The translations under genes were made by a program, and so were the position numbers. This document shows positions 52,336 to 61,834 of a DNA stretch of 64,000 bases, in pieces (positions within the stretch are counted from its first letter, which is position 1; each line of letters begins with the position of its first letter). The notes under the pieces were generated by a model that saw only the letters and a program-made list of their open reading frames with translations, did not search any database and was not told the origin of the DNA. Where the stretch lies: positions 248,001 through 312,000 of the forward strand of contig NZ_CPYD01000003.1 in assembly GCF_001112925.1 (NCBI RefSeq), written 5' to 3'. The DNA comes from Yersinia nurmii. GTDB taxonomy: Bacteria; Pseudomonadota; Gammaproteobacteria; Enterobacterales; Enterobacteriaceae.

Positions 52336-52635
52336 TATCAGAGTCCACAATAGGGGGTGAATAGTCGGCTGCTATCCTATAACAAAACGCGTCAATGTTG
52401 AGCCGGATCACATTCTTTTTTAGCTATTTTTCGCAGAGGTTTGTATCAAATCGCCTCGTCTTTAACTGCTATTCCACTGAAAAAAACCGCTGATTTTGAC
52501 GATTTTTTTTACTCAATCGACTGTATTTATTAATTTTGTTATTAATTATCACGCTAACAATGATAATAAACGTCGCAATATTAATCCGTGACGCTAAAGT
52601 GGGTTTAAGCGATTTTTACAGTAAGGATTGGTGCT
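52336..52635. other. adeP/yieH divergent promoter region
   Basis: Three hundred bases without a gene. It holds the promoters of adeP (left) and yieH (right) and is AT-rich around 52500-52600. A poor PurR-like match lies at 52431-52446. Nothing else recognised. Confidence 0.4.
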
Positions 52636-53304
52636 ATGTCTCAGATTCAATGCGTCATGTTTGATTGCGACGGAACATTAGTAGACAGCGAAGTGCTATG
52701 TTGCCGAGCCTACGTGCTACTTTTTGCCCAATATGGTATTCACCTTTCGCTGGAAAGCGTCATTAAGCGCTTCAAGGGCATAAAACTCTATGAAATTATT
52801 GAGTGTGTCAGCGGAGAATATGATTTAAATCAGCCAGTTGCTGAAATGGAGAGAATATATCGACAGGAGGTCGCGCGGCTGTTTGACAGTGAATTGCAAC
52901 CTATTCCCGGCGCTAACTCACTGTTACAAACAATAAATGTGCCAGTCTGTGTGGTATCTAACGGACCGGTCAGTAAGATGGAGCACTCTCTGGGGCTGAC
53001 AGATTTGCGCCATTACTTCGCTAACAACTTATATAGTGGCTATGACATTCAGCGCTGGAAGCCCGATCCTGCCTTGATTCACCACGCAGCCAATAAAATG
53101 CAGGTTCCCGTTGAAACCTGTATTTTAGTCGAGGACTCGCTGGCAGGCGCTCAGGCCGGCATCGCAGCTGGCATACCGGTTTTTTACTATTGCGCCGATC
53201 CCCATAACCAGCCAATCGATCATCCATCAGTCACCACTTTTTACGATATGCAGCAACTTCCTGAGCTATGGCAGCGAAAAGGCTGGAAACTGACGAAAAA
53301 TTAG
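52636..53304 (+). CDS. yieH: 6-phosphogluconate phosphatase-type HAD YieH
   Basis: A 222-residue HAD phosphatase of the beta-phosphoglucomutase-like class. Motif I FDCDGTLVDSE, motif II VSNGP, motif III KPDP, motif IV VEDSLAGAQAG. E. coli YieH acts on 6-phosphogluconate and lies next to adeP as here. Its stop codon overlaps the stop of the convergent permease gene by four bases. Confidence 0.92.
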   Translation: MSQIQCVMFDCDGTLVDSEVLCCRAYVLLFAQYGIHLSLESVIKRFKGIKLYEIIECVSGEYDLNQPVAEMERIYRQEVARLFDSELQPIPGANSLLQTINVPVCVVSNGPVSKMEHSLGLTDLRHYFANNLYSGYDIQRWKPDPALIHHAANKMQVPVETCILVEDSLAGAQAGIAAGIPVFYYCADPHNQPIDHPSVTTFYDMQQLPELWQRKGWKLTKN

Positions 53305-54041
53305 CTGGCAGGCAGCGCCGGTTTATCCCTCCACCAGCGCCATGCTCGTTTAATTGCCCGTGTTTGCGGGCTGAAACGACGATTGATAACGTTAGCCAAT
53401 ACATCCAAAGTCAGACAAAAAATAAAGTAAATCAAGGCAACGAACAGGAATACCTCCATCGGGTATACCATGCTGCGGTTATTAACCTGAGTCGCCAGAA
53501 ACGTCAGTTCATTCACGCCAACGATATAGGCCAGCGAAGTATCTTTTATCAATGAGATCCATTGATTGATAAACGACGGCACCATCATGCGCAGCGCCTG
53601 CGGTAAAATCACATAAGCCAATACCTGCCAACGGTTAAATCCAAGGGATAACCCCGCTTGCCATTGGCCTTCTCCTATCGCCAGAATGCCCGCTTTTACC
53701 GCGTGAGCCAGATAGGCCGAGGCAATCAACGCCAGCGCGCAGACCACGGTGGTAATTTCCGGAATATCTACGCCAAAAACGATCGGTAGTAAAAAATAGG
53801 TCCAGAAAATCAGCATAATAACGGGGATTGCGCGAAAAAAACCTAAAACCGCCGCCAATATTCCGCCCCATACGCCACGCGACATCGCCAGCGCTACGCC
53901 AAGTATAATCCCCAGAACCGCTGACGCCGCCCCCGCCATCAGGCTAATCGCCAGCGTCAGCGCCGCGCCGCCTAATGGGCCCTCGGGGAATGTCCCCCAC
54001 AGCAAATAGCGCCAGTTATCCGCAATAATCGTAAAATCCAT
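53301..54041 (-). CDS. Amino-acid ABC transporter permease (second)
   Basis: A 246-residue HisMQ-type permease with about five membrane segments and the EAA loop AGLSLGFNRWQVLAYVILPQ. It forms the membrane channel with the neighbouring permease. ATG 54041 is preferred because GAGGG precedes it and it follows the upstream stop by one base; an upstream start would overlap that gene. No ATPase gene follows: the gene runs directly into the stop of yieH. Confidence 0.88.
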   Translation of the reverse strand: MDFTIIADNWRYLLWGTFPEGPLGGAALTLAISLMAGAASAVLGIILGVALAMSRGVWGGILAAVLGFFRAIPVIMLIFWTYFLLPIVFGVDIPEITTVVCALALIASAYLAHAVKAGILAIGEGQWQAGLSLGFNRWQVLAYVILPQALRMMVPSFINQWISLIKDTSLAYIVGVNELTFLATQVNNRSMVYPMEVFLFVALIYFIFCLTLDVLANVINRRFSPQTRAIKRAWRWWRDKPALPAS

Positions 54042-54042
54042 C

Positions 54043-54780
54043 TTAATGCCCTCGCGCAATCAATCGCTGTTGACGCCACATTCCCCATGCCTCAATCAAC
54101 GCAATAACCGAGATATACAACAGAGTCGCCACGCCGAAGGCCTGAAAGGTGCGTAAAGTTTCAGTTTCAACCTGACGAGACGCATAAGAAAGTTCTGCGA
54201 CGCCAATCGCCATAGCTAAAGATGAGTTCTTGATTATATTCATGTATTGCCCCAATAACGGCGGCATGGCTATTTTTAGCGCCTGTGGCAAAACGACGTA
54301 ACGCATGGATTGCCAACCCGTTAACCCAAGAGCGTGTGCAGCATATTTTTGCCCTTTAGCTACACCGCTAATTCCCGCACGTAATTCTTCCGCAATAAAA
54401 GCCGAGGAATATAAAGTCAGGCCAATAAATCCGGCCAGAAACTCAAATGAAGGCCAAGGAAGTACCAATCTGGAAAAGGATAATTCATGGGGGGTATTTA
54501 ACCACTGCATCCATGATGAAGGCAGTACCTGACCGGCGGCGAAATACCAGAAAAAAAGTTGTATTAACAAAGGAGTATTGCGAAATAGCGTACTGTAGGC
54601 AATGGTCGACCACTGAAGCAGTTTTAGGTGGCTATCTCTGGCTGCAGCCAGAACAAAACCCAGCAAAGTCGCAGCGACAACCGTACAGGCGGAGATCCAT
54701 AGGGTCAGTAAAAAGCCGTCCCATAGCCAGCCAATATAGGGTGAAACCAGCAACCAATCAGTTAATCGATGAAAATTCAT
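54043..54780 (-). CDS. Amino-acid ABC transporter permease (first)
   Basis: A 245-residue HisMQ/GlnP-type permease. LRAGISGVAKGQKYAAHALG and the following WQSMRYVVLPQALKIAMPPL form the EAA loop that docks the ATPase. It is the partner of the second permease and follows the binding-protein gene by 146 bases containing a stem-loop. Polar amino acids (glutamate/aspartate type) are the likely substrate class. Confidence 0.88.
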   Translation of the reverse strand: MNFHRLTDWLLVSPYIGWLWDGFLLTLWISACTVVAATLLGFVLAAARDSHLKLLQWSTIAYSTLFRNTPLLIQLFFWYFAAGQVLPSSWMQWLNTPHELSFSRLVLPWPSFEFLAGFIGLTLYSSAFIAEELRAGISGVAKGQKYAAHALGLTGWQSMRYVVLPQALKIAMPPLLGQYMNIIKNSSLAMAIGVAELSYASRQVETETLRTFQAFGVATLLYISVIALIEAWGMWRQQRLIARGH

Positions 54781-54869
54781 ATACTTCTGTACCCGTCGGG
54801 TTATCGTTCAAATCCATTTGGCGCGACTCTCCCTGTCCTGCAAATAACGCCCTTGCGTAAAACAAATAA

Positions 54870-54894
54870 CCCCGCATTGGCTATCAATACGGGG
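54870..54894 (-). promoter_or_regulatory. Stem-loop between binding-protein and permease genes
   Basis: Read on the minus strand, CCCCGTATTG and CAATGCGGGG pair over ten positions with one G-U wobble that would be a C/A mismatch on the plus strand. TTATTTGTTTT follows. This fits an intercistronic attenuator or mRNA stabiliser that keeps the binding protein more abundant than the permeases. Confidence 0.6.
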
Positions 54895-54926
54895 CATCCA
54901 GGCTGAGTGAATCACATCGAAAAAAA

Positions 54927-55763
54927 TCAGGCTTTAGGCTGCTGATCCAAAGGCGCAAACTTAAAATCGCCGCGCGGCTGGGCAGATTTGGTTTCCGGCC
55001 CGAACCAGTGGTTATAAATCTTCACCGCGTCACCGTCTTTCTCCAGTTTTTCCAATGTTTGATTTACCGCTGCAGTCAGACGATCCTCACCTTTAGGCAT
55101 TCCGATGCCTTGGTATTCTTTGGTAATACTGAATGGAGATATTTCAAAATCTGCTTTTTGCGCAGCGGGTACGTTACCCAGTAAACCCACTAATTTTGCA
55201 TCATCCTGAGTAATAGCCTGAACGTTACCATTACGCAAAGCGGTGAAAGCCAGCGGCGTATCATCGTAGGAGATCACTTTAGCGGTGGGATAACGCTCCC
55301 GCAGGGTAATTTCTTGTACCGTACCTTTATCCGCGCCGATACGCAGTTTGCCGATGTCCTCCGGCGTTTTTAGTACCCCTTTGCGGGCAATAAATTTCTG
55401 TCCCGTGGCAAAATAAGGCAGGCTAAAGTTCACTTGTTTAGCACGCTCATCGGTAATAGTGAAGTTGGCAGCGATCAAATCAACTTTTTTCGATGCTAAT
55501 AGCGGAATGCGGTTAGCTGGGTTTGTTGCCTTTAGCTCCAGCTTTACGCCTAAATCTTTTGCTATCGCATTAGCCACATCCACATCGTAGCCCACCAACT
55601 TTTTACTTTGCTCATCAATGTAGCCAAACGGAGGATTGCTATCAAAAACCGCAATTCGCACCACACCAGCCTGTTTAATATCATCCAGTTTATCGGCGTG
55701 AGCCATGCCGGAAAGCGTAGCCAAACTGGCCAACAGCGTTAATGTGATCGCCTGGTGTTTCAT
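54927..55763 (-). CDS. Periplasmic amino-acid-binding protein (ABC importer)
   Basis: A 278-residue solute-binding protein. Signal peptide to about 23 (ending SGMAHA), then VRIAVFDSNPPFGYIDEQSK and GYDVDVANAIAKDLGVKLEL, the family 3 binding-protein signature, and GADKGTVQEITLRERYP. It delivers a polar amino acid to the permeases downstream. The exact ligand is not fixed by sequence. Confidence 0.9.
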   Translation of the reverse strand: MKHQAITLTLLASLATLSGMAHADKLDDIKQAGVVRIAVFDSNPPFGYIDEQSKKLVGYDVDVANAIAKDLGVKLELKATNPANRIPLLASKKVDLIAANFTITDERAKQVNFSLPYFATGQKFIARKGVLKTPEDIGKLRIGADKGTVQEITLRERYPTAKVISYDDTPLAFTALRNGNVQAITQDDAKLVGLLGNVPAAQKADFEISPFSITKEYQGIGMPKGEDRLTAAVNQTLEKLEKDGDAVKIYNHWFGPETKSAQPRGDFKFAPLDQQPKA

Positions 55764-55916
55764 GGATAGCTCCTAAGTGATTGATGTGCTGCATTGGCTA
55801 TAAGCTATCAATTTGGTTTTAGGTCAGGAAATAATATAAAACGCTATATTTATAACTATTTCAACCAAGCGAAGAATTTTGAGTATATTGGTCAGGGAAT
55901 CAGCGTGCGAGGCAAT

Positions 55917-55937
55917 AAAAAGCCCGGAGAACCGGGC
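55917..55937 (-). terminator. Terminator of the phoU/pst operon
   Basis: On the minus strand GCCCGG-TTCT-CCGGGC is followed by TTTTTATT, just past the phoU stop. A compact intrinsic terminator. Confidence 0.9.
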
Positions 55938-55945
55938 CGATAACG

Positions 55946-56665
55946 TTACTTTTTACCTTCGGAAAGCAGTTTTTCCAGATCGTCTCCACCCAAATGACGG
56001 AAATCATGACCTTTGACGAAATAAAAAATAAACTCACAGATATTCTGGCAACGATCGCCAATACGCTCAATAGAACGAGCGCAGAATAGAGCGGTTAACA
56101 CGCTGGGAATAGTGCGGGAATCTTCCATCATATAGGTCATTAGCTGACGCACAATGCCTTCGTATTCCTGATCTACTTTTCGATCTTCACGATAAATTCG
56201 GATGGCTTCGTCTAGATCCATACGCGCGAAGGCATCCAGCACGTCATGTAGCATTTGCACCGTGTGGCGACCCAGAGATTCTAGGCTAACCAACAGCGGC
56301 TGATGCTGGTGGGAGAATTTCTCCAACGCCGTGCGGCAAATTTTGTCCGCTACGTCGCCAATACGTTCCAGTTCGGAAATAGTTTTGATAATCGCCATAA
56401 CCAAACGTAAATCGCTGGCGGTAGGCTGACGTTTAGCGATGATGCGCACGCAGGCTTCATCGATCGCCACTTCCATCATATTGACCTTTTTATCGCCTTC
56501 AATCACTCGCTTTGCCAGTTCACCATCCTGGTTATGCATCGCGGTGATAGCATCGGTCAGTTGCTGCTCAACCATGCCGCCCATGGTTAACACCTGGGTA
56601 CGGATATGCTCCAACTCAGCGTTGAACTGACCAGAGATATGTTTATTCAGATTCAGGTTATCCAT
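55946..56665 (-). CDS. phoU: Phosphate signalling protein PhoU
   Basis: A 239-residue all-helical protein with two PhoU repeats (about 20-110 and 125-215), each with an E-x3-D-x3-[DN] style metal-binding block ([18 protein letters not shown] and [18 protein letters not shown]). It links the Pst transporter to PhoR so that the Pho regulon is off when phosphate is plentiful. It is the last gene of pstSCAB-phoU. Confidence 0.97.
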   Translation of the reverse strand: MDNLNLNKHISGQFNAELEHIRTQVLTMGGMVEQQLTDAITAMHNQDGELAKRVIEGDKKVNMMEVAIDEACVRIIAKRQPTASDLRLVMAIIKTISELERIGDVADKICRTALEKFSHQHQPLLVSLESLGRHTVQMLHDVLDAFARMDLDEAIRIYREDRKVDQEYEGIVRQLMTYMMEDSRTIPSVLTALFCARSIERIGDRCQNICEFIFYFVKGHDFRHLGGDDLEKLLSEGKK

Positions 56666-56799
56666 AATACTTCCCGTACGTATAAGCCTATCCCAATAGG
56701 CGTAATGAACGCGATCCCGTTGCGGGCGCTCTGGCCGAAAGTCAATCCTCGACCAGACTAACTCGCAGGGTCAGTGTAATAGCCTAATGAGTCAGGCAA

Positions 56800-57591
<792 letters not shown>

Positions 57592-57636
57592 TTAGCTAAC
57601 GCAGCCTAAGCTACGCTTTTGAATTTGGGTGACGTA

Positions 57637-58524
57637 TCAGTATTTTTTCTTCGCGAAAATAACCCGCGCCAGAATATTCAATAGCAGAACGCACAGGGTA
57701 ATCAGCAGCACACCGGCCCAGGCCAACTGTTGCCATTCGGCAAAAGGACTCATGGCAAACTTAAATATGGTGACCGGTAAATTGGCTATCGGCTGGCTCA
57801 TATCGGTACTCCAGAACTGATTGGAGAGCGAAGTGAACAGCAGCGGTGCCGTTTCCCCGGCGATACGGGCTATAGCCAACAGTACGCCGGTAAGGATGCC
57901 GGAGATTGACGCCTTCAATGTAATCGCAGAAATCATACGCCATTTAGGTGTTCCCAAGGCGTAGGCCGCTTCACGCAGGCTATCCGGTACGAGCTTCAGC
58001 ATGTTTTCCGTGGTTCTTATCACAATCGGCACCTGTAACAGCGCCAGCGCAATAACCCCCGCCCAGCCGGAAAAGTGCTCCATTCTCGCCACTACAATGG
58101 TGTAAACGAACAGACCAACCACAATCGACGGAGCTGATAGCAGAATGTCATTGATAAACCGAATGATCTCCGCCAACCACGATTTGCGTCCATATTCAGC
58201 CAGATAGATACCGGCCATAATGCCAAGAGGAGTACCGATAACTGTGGCCCACAGAATCAGGAGTCCACTACCGGCAATGGCGTTAGCCAGCCCGCCACCA
58301 GCGGTATTCGGCGGCGGCGTCATTTCGGTAAACAGCGCCAAAGACATACCGTCTACGCCTTTGGTAATTGTGGAAAACAGAATCCACACCAGCCAGAACA
58401 GGCCAAAAGCCATGGTCGCCAGAGATAAAATCAGTGCCAGCCGGTTCTTTTGACGGCGCCACGCCTGTTTCTTACGACGAGTTTCCAGTAAGGCTGCGTT
58501 AGTTTGCATATCCATAGTGGTCAT
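57637..58524 (-). CDS. pstA: Phosphate ABC transporter permease PstA
   Basis: A 295-residue membrane protein with six segments. [20 protein letters not shown] and the EAA loop [20 protein letters not shown] match E. coli PstA. It forms the channel with PstC. The gene begins one base past the pstC stop. Confidence 0.97.
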   Translation of the reverse strand: MTTMDMQTNAALLETRRKKQAWRRQKNRLALILSLATMAFGLFWLVWILFSTITKGVDGMSLALFTEMTPPPNTAGGGLANAIAGSGLLILWATVIGTPLGIMAGIYLAEYGRKSWLAEIIRFINDILLSAPSIVVGLFVYTIVVARMEHFSGWAGVIALALLQVPIVIRTTENMLKLVPDSLREAAYALGTPKWRMISAITLKASISGILTGVLLAIARIAGETAPLLFTSLSNQFWSTDMSQPIANLPVTIFKFAMSPFAEWQQLAWAGVLLITLCVLLLNILARVIFAKKKY

Positions 58525-58525
58525 A

Positions 58526-59482
58526 TTAGCGCCCCTCTTTCTTAGCCAGACGCAGAATCATCAGCTTCGACAATGCCAGAACAATAAAGGTGATGACGAA
58601 CAGAATTAACCCTAGCTCCATCAAGGCTGCGGTATGCAGGCCAGATTCGGCTTCGGCAAACTCATTGGCCAGCGCAGAGGTAATACTATTGCCCGGCATA
58701 AACAGAGAGAAGCTGTCGAGTTGGTAGGTATTACCAATGATAAAGGTCACCGCCATAGTTTCCCCCAGCGCGCGCCCCAGCCCCAACATAACGCCGCCGA
58801 TCACCCCATTCTTGGTGAAAGGCAGCACAATACGCCAAATCACTTCCCAGGTGGTGCAGCCAATGCCGTAGGCAGACTCTTTCATCATCACCGGCGTTTG
58901 TTCAAATACATCACGCATAACGGACGCAATGTAAGGAATAATCATAATGGCCAATATTACACCGGCCGCCAGAATGCCGATGCCGAACGCCGGGCCTGAG
59001 AACAGCACGCCAACGATTGGAATACCTGAAAGGACATTACCGACAGGTTCCTGAAAATACTTGGCAAACAGCGGCGCAAAGACAAACAGCCCCCACATGC
59101 CGTAAACGATACTTGGGATAGCCGCCAGCAGCTCAATAGCTACGCCCAACGGGCGTTTCAGCCAGTTTGGCGCCAACTCAGTCAGGAATAACGCAATACC
59201 AAAACTAACGGGAACGGCAATAATTAACGCAATTAACGAAGTAACCACCGTACCGTAAATAGGTACCAGCGCCCCGAATTGCTCGGCCGGTGCGTCCCAC
59301 TCTTTGGTCCACAGGAAAGCAAAACCGAATTTTTCGATACTCGGCCAGGAGGCAACAATCAGGGAAATAATGATCCCGCCCAGCAGGAATAGGGTTATTA
59401 ACGCAGCCAGTTTTACCAGCGCGCCAAATATGATGTCACCGTGCTTGCTCGGTGCTTTGATAGTCGGCTTATAACCAGCCAT
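58526..59482 (-). CDS. pstC: Phosphate ABC transporter permease PstC
   Basis: A 318-residue membrane protein with six segments. [20 protein letters not shown] and the EAA loop [20 protein letters not shown] match E. coli PstC. ATG 59482 ([10 protein letters not shown]) is chosen because AGAGAG precedes it and it aligns with the family start. A stem-loop separates it from pstS. Confidence 0.96.
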   Translation of the reverse strand: MAGYKPTIKAPSKHGDIIFGALVKLAALITLFLLGGIIISLIVASWPSIEKFGFAFLWTKEWDAPAEQFGALVPIYGTVVTSLIALIIAVPVSFGIALFLTELAPNWLKRPLGVAIELLAAIPSIVYGMWGLFVFAPLFAKYFQEPVGNVLSGIPIVGVLFSGPAFGIGILAAGVILAIMIIPYIASVMRDVFEQTPVMMKESAYGIGCTTWEVIWRIVLPFTKNGVIGGVMLGLGRALGETMAVTFIIGNTYQLDSFSLFMPGNSITSALANEFAEAESGLHTAALMELGLILFVITFIVLALSKLMILRLAKKEGR

Positions 59483-59509
59483 AGACTCTCTTCTCATCCG
59501 GGTGTTATT

Positions 59510-59531
59510 TCCCTCCCCACACGGGGAGGGA
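59510..59531 (-). promoter_or_regulatory. Stem-loop between pstS and pstC
   Basis: Perfect 9-bp arms, TCCCTCCCC (59510-59518) and GGGGAGGGA (59523-59531), with a four-base loop and no T-run. It probably lowers or stabilises transcripts so that PstS exceeds the membrane components. Confidence 0.65.
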
Positions 59532-59584
59532 CAATTAATGGAACCAATTACAGTTTTTTACTGCTTTATTCGTTTCTATCGAGC

Positions 59585-60625
59585 TTAGAACAATGCTTTG
59601 CCTGAACTGTCTTTTATCTGCGTTTTCCAGGCCGCACGTACCTGCTCAACCACTTCGGCTGGCAAGGTTGCATAATCCAGTTCGCTAGCCTGTTTTGCGC
59701 CGTGGGTGTAAGCCCAGTCGAAGAATTTCAGGACTTCAGTGCCTTTCTCAGCATTCTTCTGGTTTTTGTGTAACAAAATGAAGGTAGTAGAAGTAATTGG
59801 CCACGCGCCTTCAGCATTCTGGTTAGTCAGGTCCTGAGCGAATGTTTTGCTCCAATCAACGCCTTTCGCCGCTGCACTGAAGTTTTCTTCCGTTGGGCTA
59901 ACGGCTTTACCATCAGCACCAATGAGTTTGGTATAGGCCAGATTATTCTGTTTGGCGTAAGCGTATTCCACATAACCAATAGAACCCGGTAAACGCTGAA
60001 CGAAAGCAGCAATACCGTCGTTACCTTTACCGCCCAAACCGGTTGGCCAGTTAACCGTAGAGCCAGCACCGATTTTTTCTTTCCATTCCGCATTTACTTT
60101 AGCCAGATAACTGGTGAAAACGAATGAAGTGCCTGAACCATCGGCGCGACGAACCACCGCAATATTTTGATCCGGCAGTTTTACGTCTGGGTTCAATTTA
60201 ACAATAGCTGGGTCATTCCACTTTTTCACATTGCCCAGATAAATATCACCCAGCGTTTTGCCGTCTAACGTCAATTCACCGGATTTCACACCCGGCAGGT
60301 TGACGGCCAGCACCACACCACCAATAACGGTAGGGAACTGGAACAAACCGTCCGCCGCTAGCTTGTCATCAGACAGCGGCGCATCAGAGGCACCGAAATC
60401 AACGGTATTGGCGATGATTTGCTTCACGCCACCCGAAGAACCAATCCCCTGATAGTTAACTTTGTTACCTGTTTCTTTCTGATAAGAATCTGCCCACTTG
60501 GCATACACCGGCGCGGGGAATGTCGCACCTGCACCCGTCAGGCTTGCAGCAGCGAACGCGGACACAGTTGTCATAGATAAAGTCGCTGCCACAATGCTGG
60601 CTACGGTGGTACGCATCAGTCTCAT
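59585..60625 (-). CDS. pstS: Periplasmic phosphate-binding protein PstS
   Basis: A 346-residue protein. Signal peptide ends SAFA; then [40 protein letters not shown] and [20 protein letters not shown], the phosphate-binding loops. It is the first gene of the operon, placed behind Pho boxes, and is expected to be strongly induced by phosphate starvation. Confidence 0.98.
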   Translation of the reverse strand: MRLMRTTVASIVAATLSMTTVSAFAAASLTGAGATFPAPVYAKWADSYQKETGNKVNYQGIGSSGGVKQIIANTVDFGASDAPLSDDKLAADGLFQFPTVIGGVVLAVNLPGVKSGELTLDGKTLGDIYLGNVKKWNDPAIVKLNPDVKLPDQNIAVVRRADGSGTSFVFTSYLAKVNAEWKEKIGAGSTVNWPTGLGGKGNDGIAAFVQRLPGSIGYVEYAYAKQNNLAYTKLIGADGKAVSPTEENFSAAAKGVDWSKTFAQDLTNQNAEGAWPITSTTFILLHKNQKNAEKGTEVLKFFDWAYTHGAKQASELDYATLPAEVVEQVRAAWKTQIKDSSGKALF

Positions 60626-60701
60626 AATCCCTCCTAATGGGATATTGGTATCAAACTCAAAATTGTTTTCATCAGATTAAGTATGGTGCAGGAGGGAAAA
60701 T

Positions 60702-60752
60702 AGGACAGTTTGGTGACAGAAAAATGTATGAAACATGACACTTTTATGACAA
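60702..60752 (-). promoter_or_regulatory. Pho boxes upstream of pstS
   Basis: On the minus strand TTGTCATAAAAGTGTCAT (60752-60735), then a CATACAT half-site, then CTGTCACCAAACTGTCCT (60719-60702), tandem repeats of the CTGTCAT Pho-box half-site with four-base spacers. This is the layout of the E. coli pstS promoter, so PhoB activation is expected. Confidence 0.88.
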
Positions 60753-60970
60753 CACAGAAAAGCAGCGGCAAAACCACCGACAACCATAGGTTTCATTCAG
60801 ACATTTTGCCCACCAGCCAGAAGTGAACGAAACTACAAAGCGTGATTTAGAAATCGACTATGACAAACAATAGTTAACTAAACGATAAAACGCTATTTAT
60901 TACAGAGTGTGACTAGATACTCTCATAAAATGGTTATCTCCTAATATTCATAATATTAAAGGATAAAATC

Positions 60971-61639
60971 ATGACTATATCTATGGAAAGAGTAAAAAAT
61001 GAAATTAGAACTATTCTCGACACTGCAAAGGATCAGAAAAAGGTAACATCCAAAAGTGCCACAAAATTATATAACCTAATGAGAAAAATAAAAAATACAC
61101 CTCTTAGAGGTAGTCAAGAGTGTAAAACAAATGCAATCCATGATTTATATAATTTAAATGAAATATTAACACAACAGAAATCAAAACTAGTTAATGAAAA
61201 AAGCAAAGGAATACATGCATTATTAAATAAAATAAATACAGCAGAAGTAGAGAATAGCAACACAATAAATAATAGCATATATAACGCGGGAGAATCATCC
61301 TACATGCAAATGAATAATGAGTTATATGCTTCACAAGAACATCTCTACGAATCAATGAATGATGACGTTAATGGTTCACAAGAACACTTGTACGAATCAA
61401 TATATCATGACATTAATTGTGATAATCAAAAATATAGTAAACCGTTACCAATCAATAGAAAAGACAATATAGAAAAACACATAGATGAATCAACTGAAAT
61501 TACTAATGATATTGTTTTCATCAGCTCATCATCAGGAAGACTATCCCCAACATCTAATAATTTTTTTGCATCAAGCAACAAAGAACATTTTATACAGATT
61601 ATTAAAAACAATAAAATACATATAGTTAAGGTAAAATAA
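60971..61639 (+). CDS. Orphan AT-rich protein with tandem tyrosine motifs (EPIYA-like)
   Basis: A 222-residue, strongly AT-rich gene not recognised as a known family. Residues 1-70 are charged and helical. A central tyrosine cluster follows: SIYNA (Y104), SYMQM (Y111), NELYAS (Y119), EHLYESM (Y126), EHLYESI (Y141), SIYHDI (Y145). Two 15-residue tandem repeats carry SQEHLYES. These resemble host-phosphorylated EPIYA-type sites, for example EHIYDEV of Tir and the ESIYEEI-type sites of other effectors; YMQM and YESM also fit YxxM SH2-binding sites. No classical signal peptide or membrane segment is seen. It sits between pstS and glmS, a conserved junction in relatives, suggesting acquisition. 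AAAGGA precedes the ATG. An injected effector is inference only. Confidence 0.7.
   Translation: MTISMERVKNEIRTILDTAKDQKKVTSKSATKLYNLMRKIKNTPLRGSQECKTNAIHDLYNLNEILTQQKSKLVNEKSKGIHALLNKINTAEVENSNTINNSIYNAGESSYMQMNNELYASQEHLYESMNDDVNGSQEHLYESIYHDINCDNQKYSKPLPINRKDNIEKHIDESTEITNDIVFISSSSGRLSPTSNNFFASSNKEHFIQIIKNNKIHIVKVK
61328..61417 (+). repeat. Two tandem 45-base coding repeats
   Basis: Units 61328-61372 and 61373-61417 match at 37 of 45 positions by my count. They encode ASQEHLYESMNDDVN and GSQEHLYESIYHDIN. The tandem duplication multiplies the tyrosine motif, a common pattern in EPIYA-type effectors. Confidence 0.85.
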
Positions 61640-61773
61640 AAAATATAAATTAATACATATCAGTAAGATATATCGATATTTACAGCCGGATCTTAGACGC
61701 TAAAAATTTTTTGATTATCAACGAAGCAATACGCAATGAATTTTCATTAGTCAATAATAGGTTGGGTAAAAAA

Positions 61774-61810
61774 ATGCTGTTCAGCAGACTGAGAGCTCGC
61801 TGAACAGCAT
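61774..61810 (-). terminator. glmS terminator
   Basis: Perfect 12-bp arms ATGCTGTTCAGC (61774-61785) and GCTGAACAGCAT (61799-61810). On the minus strand they are followed by T6-7, a strong intrinsic terminator for glmS. Confidence 0.92.
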
Positions 61811-61834
61811 ATGCATCTGATTTATAGCCCGAAA

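Noticed and set aside
52431-52446. PurR operator upstream of adeP
   Set aside because: Only about 11 of 16 positions match the consensus, too few to call.
61774-61810. Inverted repeat as an attachment site for the accessory gene
   Set aside because: It is followed by a T-run on the glmS strand and is explained as the glmS terminator; no second copy was seen at the pstS side.
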